A stretch of 64,000 bases of DNA from Phaeotremella fagi (taxonomy: Eukaryota; Basidiomycota; Tremellomycetes; Tremellales; Phaeotremellaceae): contig BCHU01000009.1 in NCBI GenBank assembly GCA_001599715.1, positions 434,001-498,000 of the forward strand. The letters run 5' to 3'. The notes below the pieces were generated by a model. It was given only the letters and a program-made list of their open reading frames with translations. It was not told the origin of the DNA and made no database searches. Position 1 is the stretch's first letter, and each line of letters begins with the position of its first letter. Shown here one piece after another: positions 37,727 through 49,711 of this stretch. Both the position numbers and the translations under genes were made by a program.

Positions 37727-39982
37727 TTAAGTATACTCACTAAAGTAACAATCAGCCTCACAAAAACCCAAACCCCAATATAACTCACTAGCTCTAGCTC
37801 GTTTCTCACCACCATCTTTCATATCTTCCTCAACCAAAACCTCCTCCCCAGCACCACCACCAGCACCAGTACCAGTACCAGCACTAACCTCTCTATCCTT
37901 AACTTCCTCCTCTTCAGCCTCCTTCTCCATATTAGATCTGTCAGCAGCGAAATTAACTCCACTGTCCGGTAAAACTGATCCCTTTCCTGAAGTCGCTTCT
38001 GCGAAATTTTCATAAAGATTTTCACCACCTTCGTTATCTCTTCCTTCTCCTGACCTATGAATTTTGTTTGATGGTTAGTTTGGTTTTTTGTTATGGATTG
38101 GAATTGGCTGCTTACCAGAAATGATAGGCTCGGGATAGGACTCCGTAGGATGCTGGGACTACTTCTACTAGATCACCTCTTGCGATTTCCACAGCGGGAA
38201 CTTCGTTGGGTGGTAATCCAACTAAATATGCTAGCTGCAATTCACATCAGTAACGAGATCCTTGTAATCCTCTTAACTAAATACCTACCAAACAACGAAT
38301 AACAGAAGCGTGACCGATAATCAATAAATCTTCTCTACAACGTTCAAGTTCAAAGATGACAGGTTCGATTCGGACTGGTATAATGTCAGATATATAATGA
38401 TTAGCACTTTAGACATACCACTTAAATCGTGATAGGACTCAGCACGAGGTGCACGATGAGCATATGGATCAGCTAAGAAACGTTCCCATTCATCTGGATA
38501 TCTTTCCATTGCTTCTTGTGAAGAAAGACCATCCCATACTCCACTGAAAATATCACTCAACTTCAGGCTACTGGTTTAGAACAAGGTGATGGAGGACTAA
38601 CGGATTTATTTCTCCCATGATAGGTTTTTGAACCACTTTGTATCCAGCGTGTACGAATGGCCAAGCGGTATGATGAGCTCTACGTCTTGATGAGGTCCAG
38701 ATCTTATCGTCATGGATATATCAACGTTTGGTTCAAATTTTCGTGAGGTTGTATACCCACAAGTAAGGGATTCTCATCAGCTACAGTTTCACCTCTAGCT
38801 TTTCTCTCCTCTCTCAAAGCTTTTCTACGAGCTGTCACGGCACCTTTCAATCTTTCCGCGTATTCCCAACCTGCTGGTGAAAGATCTGAATCCGCTTTGT
38901 ACGAATGTTCGATAAGTGATTGGCCGGACTGGTATACTGTCAGTGTATCCAAATAAAGGAATTTATATCACTTACCCTTGCGAAGTAAATCGTTCGATAT
39001 CTGTTATGGATATTCATCAAGAAGAAACAACAACGTGTTTGGAGATACCCTAGAGATGAAAGTCAATCAGTATCAATCATAGTTTCTCAAAGAGAACGAG
39101 TACTGACCTTCAATTCGATTCACGGTAATCTGTTCACCAACGTTCATGATCTTGATAAAAGGTCCTTCATCAGCTGTAACAGTCTGATAATTCGCTTCTT
39201 GATCTCTGATTCTTGACCAATAGTCAGCGACTGCTCTATCGGCATCCCAGTTGGCGTACTAATGGGTTTGATCGATTAGCCGGGGTCTCTGATGCTTTTG
39301 GAAATAATGGTTTGACTCACGTCTGGAGATGACAGTTTGACTGAACGGATGTTGGCTGTTATGATATCATCTTGATCACAAAGACTTTCTGTAGATTGAA
39401 AGAAACGTCAGTCATCATGTCTTCGAATCTATCGAAATGAGAGCTGCAAATTCCATGCCCTAAACCCCCAAACCACAGCACAAACCACTCACCCAAGAAA
39501 ATAACATGAATCCCCTGACTCTCAAACCTCTCATAAGTCATCTTCCTAGCCCCAATATTCCCATTGTTAGCATCATAAATAACGACCTGACCTCCTTGAA
39601 CAGTATAAAAATCCATAATCTGCTCTTCCAACTCGTTCTTAATCTTCTCCCTCAAATTCTTCGTCTCATCACTCCGTTCAGATTTCTCGTTGAAATAATC
39701 CGACGGGATGTTTTTAGCTCCACCGAGTACTTTTCGTCGATAGTCGCCTAAGGAGTAGACTCGGGTTTTCACTCCTAGCCAACGAAGATATCTTTCTAGG
39801 GATCTTGAGATGTGGGTTTTTCCTCGGGCTGGGGTGGGTTTTAGCTTTCTTGGTTTTTTTTTTGAGTTGGAAGGGTTGGGAGAAGGGGTTTTGAACGTAC
39901 CTGGTAGCCCCACTGTTACTATCAAGATTAAACCTGCATGCCAAAGTCTACCTGATGAGGTTACGTATAAAGGTGCGGCCAT
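37727..39982 (-). CDS. PFK26: 6-phosphofructo-2-kinase with inactivated bisphosphatase site (PFK26-like)
   Basis: About eight exons, ~600 aa. The kinase domain begins LILIVTVGLPARGKTHISRS, a clear Walker A; intron 1 interrupts the codons of that motif (GLP then ARGKT). Typical 6PF2K segments follow: LRWLGVKTRVYSLGDYRRK, IYDANNGNIGARKMTYERFE and YANWDADRAVADYW. In the C-terminal histidine-phosphatase domain the usual RHG signature is RSG (YFARSGQSLIEHS), so the phospho-accepting His is Ser. The same change makes yeast Pfk26 a kinase-only enzyme. The second His (LLIIGHASVIRCLL) remains. It should therefore make, but not degrade, fructose 2,6-bisphosphate, the activator of phosphofructokinase 1. 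The C-terminal ~100 residues are a Glu/Gly-rich tail of unknown role. Confidence 0.88.
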
Positions 39983-40346
39983 TGTTTACAGGTGAGATAG
40001 GGAGTGGAGTGAGGTGGAAAGTAATTTCTGCTAAATCCTGTCTTTATGGTCAAATCGATCAAGGGACGTGTGATTAAACCGTTTGTTGATATTTATTTCT
40101 GATATATACAGTAACGAACAGGATACGTCTATAATACGATATGACAATGGATGTATAAAAGGAAAGGTAATCTACTCAAAGTCTTGAGATATCGGGTTAA
40201 AAGTCACTTAAGCGGGCTAATTCTTGGCTCTGGACCGGTACTCTGTATGAACTCTGTACTCTGATTGGTGGCATAAACATATACCTGTACAAGAACATAC
40301 AACAACAGCAATAACAAGACACCAAAACAGAAATCTATATCCTAAC
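39983..40346. other. Intergenic region between PFK26-like and TRK genes
   Basis: About 360 bases; both flanking genes are on the minus strand, so this is the 3' end of TRK and the promoter of the PFK26-like gene. No gene seen. A CTCTGTA word is repeated near 40240 and 40251. Confidence 0.5.
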
Positions 40347-43300
40347 CTATCCCTCATCATCTTCAACTCTAGCCTGTCGACCTTCTTGTACAGTACTCAA
40401 CCCCCCACCTACCATAGGACCAATGGTGGTAGGTGAACGATCTCTTCCTTTTGAAGGAACCGAGAATTGAATTGAACTACTAACATCAGAAAGTGGTAGA
40501 GAAGGTCGATGAGTCGTAGGTGATAAACCAATATCAAAATTGATGTTGTTGGTACCACCACCTTGACTTTGATTGAGATGACCAGATCCTCTCCGTTGGA
40601 TCTCGTCTGGTGGTAAACTACTTCTTCTTGATAACCTTCGTGAAAGTCTTTCTTCAAACGCGTCTTCTTCTGCAGCTGTGAAATCTTTCGGTACTATCGT
40701 ATCGATCAGTAAGATATCTTACAACACAAGGTGTAGCTTACACATGACAGCTCGATCTATAGCCACTGGTAAACCTCTATGACGTCCTCTTAGCATAACA
40801 ACGCAAACCACTAATTTTGATAGAACACTGAAAGCACCGGAGAAACTGAAATTATCGTATGGAACTCCTAAGCTCAACCCGACCGTTCCATAAGCTGAAA
40901 CAAGTTCAAATATGATATTAAAAATATTGAACCAAGTAGCTTGATCTGCGTTGTCCAGATTACCTCGCTAGAGTTATGTCTTGTCAACTATCTTCCACTT
41001 TCGGGACGGTAAAGACGTACCTCTATAATACACACCAACCATAAAGCGAAACCCAACCACCAAATGTCGAAAGCCAATTGTTTTCGTGCACTGTCAAAGT
41101 GTCAAGCTCCAATCAGTAAACTTGAGCGTAACTCACTGCCAAGCAAGATATTTCCCAACAGCTTTCTGTTGATCTTCCTCAATTTCATCTTCAGTCTCAT
41201 CGTTGAATACACCCAACGACTTCTCCTCGTAGACATTGGTTGCTCGAACCTGCATGCCATCAGTCGTAGGAACAATGAAGTTCCTCAACATCACTTACAC
41301 TCATTGCCAATGGGTATACAGAGACGTACATCATGATGACATATAATACCCTAATAGTTCATTAGTCATGATCACAACGCTAAACTCACTTGACAGCAGG
41401 AGCCAAAGAGTTCAAAGGGACAATAGCAAATCCAGCTGCTCTCACTGCGGCCGATTGAAGTAAACCAGCAGCGATCCTTGTACCAATCGGGATACTCTCA
41501 ATAGCACTTGATATCAGATAAAGTCGCTCAAAGTAGCACTCACGGTGTTCCAATGTCCAGAACCAAAAAACTGACCCAATCGATAATTCTTTCCGTCAGC
41601 GCGTGATCAGGCGATGATACTTACGTGAGACACAACATGACAAGTAGAAGCACTCGAGTTTGGGTTGACGGAAATAAGTAGGTATAGCATCTGCAGTTCA
41701 GCTCAATTCACAACCAAAACTTACCTTCGAGGATGATCCAGCAGGAATTTGAGTGATTCGCTCACTCGAGATGTAGCAGGGACCATCTTGTAAACACACC
41801 ATCTACATTATGTTAGTGACGTTCAACATGAGGGAATATTGACTTACACTGTCATTCGAAGACTGAATAGTTAGATGTCAGCTGGCAATCCCTTTTCATT
41901 ATTGGTGGGTTGGGAAAAGCTCACAAAATGGGCTAAGGAAAGATGATCAGTGGGAATCTCAAAGACTTGACAATGAAGCAACTCACCAAAGCAGTGTTTC
42001 CCGCCAAAATAATCAAAATCAAAACTAAAAGTAGCGTTTCAGTTGAGAAACCCACCAAAAGAATTCTCCAAACATACCGAAAATCATGACATAAGCCGTT
42101 TGAAACGGTACCATACTCAGATCAACCAAACTCATTCCAGTGTTAGAGAAAGCCGAAACCGATTGAAACAAAGAGAACCAAGGTATAGAAACGTGTTTCG
42201 GTTGTTCGTCGAAAACGAAATCGTATCGATTACCTGCTGCCACGTATGGAGCCATGATGACGAAAGCAGCTAGTTGAACAAAGATAAAATACTACCACCT
42301 TGTCAGAAACGTCATTAGATAACAGGTTTAAACTTACACCTGCAACGATCCACACTAAAACTTTCAAAGTTCTATATTCCACACCACCCAATTCATCCAT
42401 CTGCTCTTCCGTCAAATTTTGGAATCTACTGTTCCTACCGACAACAGCGTCGAATGAGATATAAGGTACTTCTTTCGTATCACCTCCAGACATACTACCG
42501 CGTCCACTAATCGTGTTTGAACGTGGAATAGATTTCGTTCGGGATACAGCTACATTGACGGAATTTGTGATTTTGGGATACATCTTTCCTAGGATTTTTG
42601 AACCAATGTCAAGGGGTGTTGGGAATCCACCGAATCCAGTCATTCTCTTATCGGGTTTCCTACTTTGAGTAGGTTTGAGGGAATACGTTCGAGGGAATGA
42701 ATTGATTGTTGGTAATCGATCTAGAGATTAGTTTTGAACTGATAATTAGACCTTACTTTCACCTATACTTCTCACTGTACCTGTACGAGGGAAATAACCA
42801 CCTTCCCTCGCACTGGACATTCCCCTTATATGTTCTTCATTCTCGTTATCCTCAAAAGCGATAGTTTTCGATCTGGGGAATGCGTCTGAGAATGTCAGTA
42901 AACAGCTTAATCTCAATCTCACCTTCGGTTAAAACTCTACCAGCATAAGGGGTTTTAGCTGGTAATTCATCAGGAGCCAATTCATCAGGACTAGCAGTCC
43001 TGACATGATTATCGCTTGGAGTAATGACATCTAAAATTCCAGGACCAGAAGTTGAATTCGAATGGGAATGTGAGAAAGAATTTGAATGGGTTGGTTGGGG
43101 TGGTGCGGATTCTTCGACTGGAGTGATTCTTTCGGCATCATACCAACCCATGGGGTTTACTAGACCCACACCACCTCCTTCGACACGTTTAATCATGTCT
43201 TTATTGACTTTCTTCCCCTTTTTCGCTGGTTTCGATTTCGGTGTAGGGACATTCAAACTTTTCATTTCCACGGTCGATGGCGTCGATGGACGATCTGGGG

Positions 43301-44004
43301 AGGCGCCTTCATTCTCGTGTTGGGACTGATAGGTCAGATGAGTGTGTTGTGGAAGAGAAAAAAAAAAGACTTACAGGATGTGGAAAACTTGTGCTGAATC
43401 TTCGACTTATCGAAGAAAGGGGAATCGTCGGATTGATTCTAGAAATAGTTTTAGATAATTTGAAAGAATGTCTGTGGGAATTCTGTCTTTCTTCCACGAC
43501 GTGACGGAAAGTTTGTCGAAAGAAATGTCTATCAATTAGTGGTTATTTTGGAATGATTCCCTCACTGTCTAACGAGAATCATGACTATGGAAACAAAAAC
43601 CTAAGAACAGTGTCAGATTGATATTCCTTGAACTCGATTCAAAACTTACGGTACTACCACCAATCATTTGAATAAAAATAATAGCTTGTTGACCTGGTGA
43701 TAAAGTACTTAGATTGATTGTAGCTAATCCAGTAACTGTCATTGCAGAAGTACACATGAACAAACAATCGATATAAGCGATATGATATTCTGTACTTGAA
43801 GCATACATTATGCCTGACATTATCAGAGGCACCTGAGTCAGTGAGATCAGTATGACAAGATTAACGTGTTTTTTCAGTCTTGAATCGACATACAATGGTG
43901 AATGTCAATAAATGAACTCGATAGAAATTCAACGAGTTCAAGAACAGAGTTTTCGCTTGAGATGCCGTCGATGGCATCGATAGATGTCGTGGGATCGACG
44001 GCAT
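40347..44004 (-). CDS. TRK1: Trk-type potassium transporter
   Basis: About 15 exons on the minus strand, start 44004, stop 40347-40349. The four pore-loop signatures of the Trk/HKT family can be followed: CTSAMTVTGLATINLSTL; SAFSNTGMSLVDLSMVPF; an AAGFAIVPLNSLAPA segment; and LVSAYGTVGLSLGVPY. Each holds the selectivity-filter glycine. A long hydrophilic cytosolic loop (43271-42400 region; basic, Ser-rich) separates the first and second units, as in fungal Trk1. Ahead of the first pore is FYRVHLLTFTI...MYASSTEYHIAYIDCLF. The product takes up K+ at the plasma membrane, driven by membrane potential. The C-terminus is an Arg/Ser/Gly-rich cytosolic tail ending VEDDEG. A 6-residue uORF lies 46 bases upstream. 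TRK1 versus TRK2 cannot be told. Confidence 0.88.
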
Positions 44005-44049
44005 TTTGATATGGAATTCTTAGGATTTTAAGGTGATTATAAGTGAGTG

Positions 44050-44070
44050 TTATAGGATTGATATTGACAT
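44050..44070 (-). promoter_or_regulatory. Short uORF upstream of the TRK gene
   Basis: ATG at 44070-44068 reads MSISIL then TAA at 44052-44050, entirely upstream of the TRK start at 44004. If within the 5' UTR, it may reduce or tune translation of the transporter. Confidence 0.35.
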
Positions 44071-44224
44071 GATCGATATTAGAGGATGAGGAGGGGGGTT
44101 GTTATAGTTGTTGAATATGCAAATGATAATGAGTATGAATATGAAAATACCTTTAGATGCGAAATTGCAATAACGAACCAAATAACTGCGAATACAAAAA
44201 CTGGTCGGTTGGCTTAGAAATTAT

Positions 44225-44275
44225 TTACTAATGAAAATCTAACGCTATTAGTAAAAATTACTGATCCATTAGTAA
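44225..44275. promoter_or_regulatory. Cluster of three Yap1/AP-1-like sites (TTACTAA/TTAGTAA)
   Basis: TTACTAA at 44225-44231, TTAGTAA at 44248-44254 and TTAGTAA at 44269-44275, with a near-match TTACTGA between the second and third. TTASTAA is the recognised core for fungal Yap1/Pap1-type bZIP factors of oxidative-stress response. Three in 51 bases is far more than chance in ordinary sequence; function is inference. Confidence 0.45.
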
Positions 44276-44318
44276 ATTCCGCGTCATTTTATACTAATGA
44301 AAATCAAGATCACCAAGA

Positions 44319-44326
44319 CCACGTGG
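44319..44326. promoter_or_regulatory. CCACGTGG palindrome
   Basis: An 8-base palindrome with a CACGTG core, 44 bases right of the TTASTAA cluster in the TRK/glycosyltransferase divergent promoter. Candidate bHLH site. Confidence 0.3.
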
Positions 44327-44577
44327 AAAGACAAACTCGCAGCTTAATTCATATACTGTATTCATATTCCTTTCTTCAATATTAATCCATCTCTTTGTTC
44401 TATTCCCATTTCCATCAACACTCACAACGACTTTCACGTCCAATCATTGTACTCAAAACAATCTCCACATCTACACTAAAACCGTCGTCGTGAAATAGAG
44501 AGGAATTAACCTCACAACGACGGTAAAAATCGCCAACAAACATTGACACCCAAACCGTCATCTAACTCTTCCCCAAT

Positions 44578-47214
44578 ATGTCGTTATTCGGTCAAACGAA
44601 ACGACACACACCTACAACTAAACCCAGAAGATCGCCTTTACCTATATTCACGTCTGACGCTGAGGTTGAAAAATTTAGTTTGACAGGTGCAGGATCAGCA
44701 GGTAGTTCGAATGGGATTGGAAGGTTTTTCACGATAGTCTTATTACCTTTACCCAGGATACCTTTACGTGGTAATTCACAGCAAGACAACCCAATAGTCA
44801 ACGGTAACGGTACATATTCCAAACATCATAGTCAACCGGTTAAACGTAGATACGTTAGAGTTTATCTACCGATTCCACCGAGATTATATGCTAGAATACC
44901 AAGATTGAATTCAGCTGTTCGATTGATTATTCTACTGATAGTTTCCTTGGCGTTCGGTATTTTCTTGTTAGGATTTAGGAAAGCTAGAGGTGGAAGTACT
45001 TGGTCACCACCTTTCGTTGATCCTAATACGTTGGTGTTGACACCTGAAGAAGTCGCGTCAATTTGGGAATGGGAAGTTATCAGTGGTCATCACCCAAGTT
45101 TAGCTGATAGTGAGTGGAACAGACAGTGTAGGATAAAAATCTGATCATTTCCAGTACCTGATAACATAGCACTTGGACCAAAATTAAATAATCCAGCTGT
45201 TCCACATTCTTTATTAGCTGCTCCATCTTTTACATCAGCAGTGGCACATCAACAAAGGACTTCGAGTTTGACGAAAACTCAACTTGTCGGCGCAGGACCT
45301 GAAAGACGATATTTATCACCATGGGATAGTCCTGAACCCCGACCTGGGTTCCCAGCTAGACCTCTTCCAGGTAGTATACTTGATTTAGATGTGGTATTAG
45401 AGAAATGTGATTTTGGAACGGGCAAGGTAGGTTGAAAGGTTTTCAGTCGTAAACAAACTAACACCCCTTAGTACGTCAGAGATTGTCTTGAATTCATACG
45501 CATAGGTGGTGGACTGGATAACGGGAAAAGAGTGAGACGTGGGAATTATCTTAATCAATTCAAACAAACTTTTTTGGAACAATCAATGTCAATACCTAAA
45601 TACGAATGGAAACCTCGAACAGCACCACCTACAACATCCTTACGACCACCTCATCTATCAAGAACCGAATTAAAATTACCATCACCAAACCCAGTTCAAT
45701 CAGTTTACGATCCCGAAGATCCATGTGATCCACTTCATCCAAGATTATTCCATATGTTCTGGGCAGGACCTTTCTCCGATAAACCATACATGGCAGTCAT
45801 GTCATTCCTTTTCACCCAAAATCTAGGTTTAGACGTCGCATCAACTGGAAGCTCGTCGAGTGAAATTGTCAAATCATCCTGTCGACCTCAATTTTGGGTT
45901 TGGATCAATCCAGGTCCAGCAGCTGCTGTACCGAACCCGTCAGCCAAACGTGAAATGTACGAACAATTGGCGACTAATCCATGGTCAGCACCGTTCTTAC
46001 ATGAAAGATTCCGTGAAGTCGTTAAATTCAAAATGTGGAACACGACAGATCAATTGGACGGTATACCTGAACTTAAAGATCACTGGCGGACGATGCAGAT
46101 TTTCAATTCTGGTGGATTCACTTATAAACAACCTCAAGCTGCTCAACCTACCAAACCAAGTGAAGACGAACCTAATCTAGGTGAAATCTTGGCTGCTGAA
46201 GCAGCCGAAGCTGAAGTAGTTGAAGCTGCACCTGCACCCAAAAAGGGGAAGAACGGATTATTCGAGAAAGTCGGTTCAAGTTCTGAATCTGATTACGACA
46301 GGTTATCAGTCATTCTCTCCGACATGGCTAGATTCGTGTTAACCTATCGATACGGTGGAATCTATTTGGACGCGGATACGATCTTCTTGAGAGATTGGGA
46401 AGAATTATGGAATTACAGAGGTCAATTCGCTTATCGATGGAGTTGGCATCAGAAATATAACACTGCGATATTGAAGTTACATAAAGGTTCGGCGTTGTGT
46501 ACGTTCTTGTTTAAATCCGCTTTGGAGAATGGATTGGATTTCCATCCAATGACGGTATCGAGATATCTGAAAGATGCAGGTTTGGATAAATTGATGATTA
46601 GGATTCCGGATGCGTTGTTCGATCCGGCTTGGTTGAACATGGAAAGATATCAAAGGGAACGTCCACCTTTCCCATATTTCCCAGAGTAGGTTTTGGAGTT
46701 TTATCGTCATGTCATCTCTGTGTGGAGTGCTAACGAACGTTGCCCTTAGGTTCTCTTATTTCTTCACGAACGATAAATCAGAAACAGGTGGTCCACAACC
46801 ATTAGGATTCGATGGGTTCTTCAGAGGAGCGTTTTCGTATCATTTCCATAATTTCTGGTATGTCCACTGTGTCTGTCACATTTTGAGTCGTATCACTGAC
46901 CCAAAACTAGGTGGTTACCATTCGACCCAACGAGAAATTGGCCAGATCTAGGTTCAAGATTCATCAGAGGTGAAAAAGCCTTAAGGGAGGCTTCGAGATC
47001 AGCAGCATTGAGTTATGAACAACAACAACTGCTTTCAACTTCGACTGGTACCAGTAGTGGAATTTCTGATACGACGGCTGGATCGACTAAACTCGTTATT
47101 GAAGATATGGACGACGAGGTTGATCTGAGTTGGTCGACAGTTTTGAAACGTACTTTTGAAGCTTATTTACGGGCTGAGAGACCGAACATGTATGGTGAAT
47201 GGTTAGAGTGGTAG
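44578..47214 (+). CDS. DXD-motif type II glycosyltransferase (GT32-like, Gly_transf_sug)
   Basis: Five exons (44578-45111, ~45154-45425, ~45473-46686, ~46750-46858, ~46910-47214) give ~810 aa. A basic cytosolic N-tail of ~117 residues is followed by one hydrophobic segment (LIILLIVSLAFGIFLLGF) and a long luminal part. The catalytic region reads DMARFVLTYRYGGIYLDADT, with the DAD metal/sugar-nucleotide motif of the Gly_transf_sug/GT32 fold. Preceding HPRLFHMFWAGPFSDKPYMA opens the sugar-nucleotide fold. An Ala/Glu-rich linker (AAEAAEAEVVEAAPAP) interrupts the domain just before the DXD strand. Likely a Golgi mannosyl-, galactosyl- or GlcNAc-transferase; substrates are unknown. The C-terminal ~100 residues after WWLPFDPTRNW are poorly conserved in character. 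Confidence 0.78.
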
Positions 47215-47866
47215 GGGTAATGGTAACAGAAAAACAAATCAATCTTTACGAAAATATAACTCAAAAATATCATTCTTTTTCTCGTCTTATGACAATTTGT
47301 TCAATTTATATACAGTATATATGGGTTTAAAATTAATATCATTCCAAATTTTCCTCTTTCTTTCCTCCAATAGATCCAATTTAACGTTTTCAAGATATTT
47401 GATACATTTCCTAATAAAAAAACATTATTCCAAAACTGGGAAATTCGTTCTACTCTCTTCTCTTTGCTGGTGTCGTCTTTGGTTTAAAACTTCTTTTTTT
47501 GATCACTTTTGAAAAAATTGATGTTCACATTACATTATATACCCCGCCCATTATTTATGAATTAGATACAATTTGGATTGTTAGGTAGTGTTTTAGGATC
47601 TACATCGATCGACGTTGGAGTTGCATACAGTTAAATTCAGTCCTTTCCAACAAAGAACAGCATGAACTTCCGCTCAATTGCACAACCACAACCAAACCGA
47701 CTAGACAAAAGATTCAAACAAGAAAGAGATTTATGCATTCAGACTTAAAAAAAATTGATTATGACATCCAAAAGATTCTAAGAATAAACCAAATAGAATT
47801 AAGGGGATGATTTATTTGGTCTAAGAGTTTGGTCAGCACATCATCATCAATCGAGTCTAGTAAAAG
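47215..47866. other. AT-rich convergent intergenic region
   Basis: About 650 bases between the 3' ends of the DXD glycosyltransferase and cytochrome c genes. Strongly AT-rich. I see no coding ORF, tRNA or repeat array; it should hold both 3' UTRs and polyadenylation sites. Confidence 0.5.
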
Positions 47867-48426
47867 TTAACTCACGGCCTCAGCTAAATGGGTGATAAGA
47901 TCGTTTCTGTCCTTTGCCTTTTTAAGACCTGCAAAAGCCATTTTTGTTCCTGGAATGTATTTCTTTGGGTTTTCGAGGTATTCGAAAAGGGTGTCGTTGT
48001 CCTACAAACCCGAAGGGTGGGTTGTCAGTTTAAACTCCCAATTTCGATTGCGACGACGACATACCCAGTGAACACCTTTGTTAACGTTGGCAGCGGTGTA
48101 AGAGAAACCTTCGACTTGACCTGATTGACGACCGAAAAGACCGTGCAAGTTGGGTCCGACTTTGTTAGGTCCCCCAGCTTCTAGGGTGTGACATTGGGCA
48201 CAACGGGTCTATCAACGGGTCAGACTGATAGGATTTGATAGATCGAAGGAGGGTAGTAGGACTTACCTTGAAGATTGAAGCTCCTTTAGTGGAATCACCT
48301 GAGATTTGGGATGATGGTTAGTGATCGATCGACGCGATGGCTAGTTGGCGATTGGGATGGGGATGAGGGAGAGGAGGTAGTGGGTGGATAGCTCTACTTA
48401 CCTTGTGAGAAAGAGTCACCTGCCAT
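47867..48426 (-). CDS. CYC1: Cytochrome c
   Basis: Four exons on the minus strand, start ATG 48426-48424. The mature-type sequence contains [20 protein letters not shown], where CAQCH is the heme-binding CXXCH motif, and [20 protein letters not shown] with the axial Met. At about 111 aa it has the usual fungal length. It carries electrons from complex III to complex IV in the intermembrane space. It has no presequence, as normal for cytochrome c. The last codons read GAG GCC GTG AGT TAA; GTGAGT is also a perfect splice donor, so a further 3' exon is possible, but reading straight to TAA (HLAEAVS) gives a family-typical length. Confidence 0.96.
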
Positions 48427-48735
48427 TTTTGATTGATGTAAAGAATAAAAGTGAGTTGGAGTTTGGAGTTGAGAAGTGAAATTGAAAAAAAGTTGATTTG
48501 ATCTGAAAGTGAAGCTACGTAGCAGACCTAGACGGCAGTTTGCCATTGATGGTTTGTTTTCCTTCCGTTTGTTTCCGATTCATGTGGCCAATGAAATTTC
48601 TTCTTTTAGTGTGCAGTTGGGTGAATTAGGTGTGCGGATCAGTTGGCGCGCCTAAACTACCTCTAACAGTTTACTACTTCTCTTCGACGTTTCAATCACT
48701 TGAACCTTCATAACCTTCAATAACATCTATAAATA

Positions 48736-49294
48736 ATGGTAAGCACATTACATCTACCATGAACTCAAACTGACATTTCACAGGGCGGTGGTGTATGTTC
48801 CTCCCTCCCCTGATTATCCATTTACAAACACTAACAAATTAACAGGGTCAATATCCTTATCCAAAAGAAGTTTGGTCTCCAACAGGTAAATGACTTACCC
48901 ATGTTCTTTATGATGCACACTGACATGAAATCCCTCGACTCTCAGGTGGTTGGTGGTCACGTCCAACGAATTGGGCTACTAATACCGCAGTTTGTATTTT
49001 TGGTATTGGCTTGGCGACGTTTAGTATATGGAGAATAAGTGCGAGGAACGAGGTAAGTGCGATGGGCTGTGGTTTCTTTCAGTTAAGAAATCGACAATAT
49101 CAAAGTCGGATTTTTGTTCCATACTGTGAATAGAATCTAGGAACACACCTCTCAAATCCGATTCCTGAAATCCAATCATAAAAACCACCGCTAACCCCAA
49201 CCCACACTAGGTTCGTCATATCGCACCAACAAAACCTATCCCTTCACAAACTTGGTCAGCTCAAGCTAAATCCTTAGGTGTCAGACAGGAGTAG
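48736..49294 (+). CDS. 80-aa single-pass membrane protein with ATG-only exon and 9-base micro-exon
   Basis: Five exons: 48736-48738 (just ATG), 48784-48792 (9 bases, Gly-Gly-Gly), 48846-48885, 48946-49052 and 49211-49294. The product is MGGGGQYPYPKEVWSPTGGW, then WSRPTNWATNTAVCIFGIGL with one transmembrane helix, ending GVRQE. All donors and acceptors are canonical and phases agree. Small proteins of form PYPK.VWSP.GGW....NW..NT are common in fungi and resemble accessory subunits of mitochondrial complex I, so an inner-membrane respiratory role is plausible but unproven. The gene lies between cytochrome c and the pentose-phosphate epimerase gene. No presequence is visible; the N-terminus is Gly-rich. 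Confidence 0.7.
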
Positions 49295-49711
49295 GAGTTG
49301 CAGTAGGAACGTCGTGTAGAAGTAGATGTTGGGGGCTTATGCAAAAAACATGATTCACACTGGCGTGTTCATTGGATTTTATACCAAGGTTGCATCACGA
49401 GGACTGGAAAGTCTCTTTGATTCTTGTTTTGAGTGGACGTGATTTCATTTGGCAAGATCATTCAGGATGTTTTCGATTTCTCGTACCCCGTTGAATCCTG
49501 GTTTTGATATCTACCCTTTTTGACATAGGAAAGCTAAAATTCCAATTCCCATTTACGACAAGATCATCCAGTCATCAACTCGAACAAGGTGAAAACGAAA
49601 TCATATGCATCGCCCATCTAAATGCTTTCATCTAACAGAAACAAGGGGTATCGAACCGATTCTCTAGAACCAAAACCACAACATATAATCATTCTCTAAT
49701 CCCACCTAACC
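49295..49711. other. Convergent intergenic region, no gene seen
   Basis: About 415 bases between the small membrane protein gene and the epimerase gene, which point toward each other. No ORF with coding character, RNA gene or repeat was found. Confidence 0.5.

Larger units (their letters stand above)
44005..44577. other. Divergent promoter between TRK and DXD glycosyltransferase genes
   Basis: About 570 bases with no gene. It contains a cluster of three TTASTAA heptamers (44225-44275), an exact 14-base direct repeat TACTAATGAAAATC at 44226-44239 and 44292-44305, a CCACGTGG palindrome at 44319-44326 and a short uORF on the TRK side. Confidence 0.65.

Noticed and set aside
33863..47214. Capsule or mating-locus type glycan cluster from two glycosyltransferases
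   Set aside because: The two genes are 8 kb apart with unrelated housekeeping genes between them, so clustering is not supported.
47297..47512. 71-codon plus-strand frame in the AT-rich spacer
   Set aside because: Phe/Leu/Ile-rich translation of AT-rich DNA, typical of non-coding sequence.
47862..47882. Possible extra 3' exon of cytochrome c from a GTGAGT donor
   Set aside because: Reading straight to TAA gives the family length and end; an extra exon would add unsupported residues.
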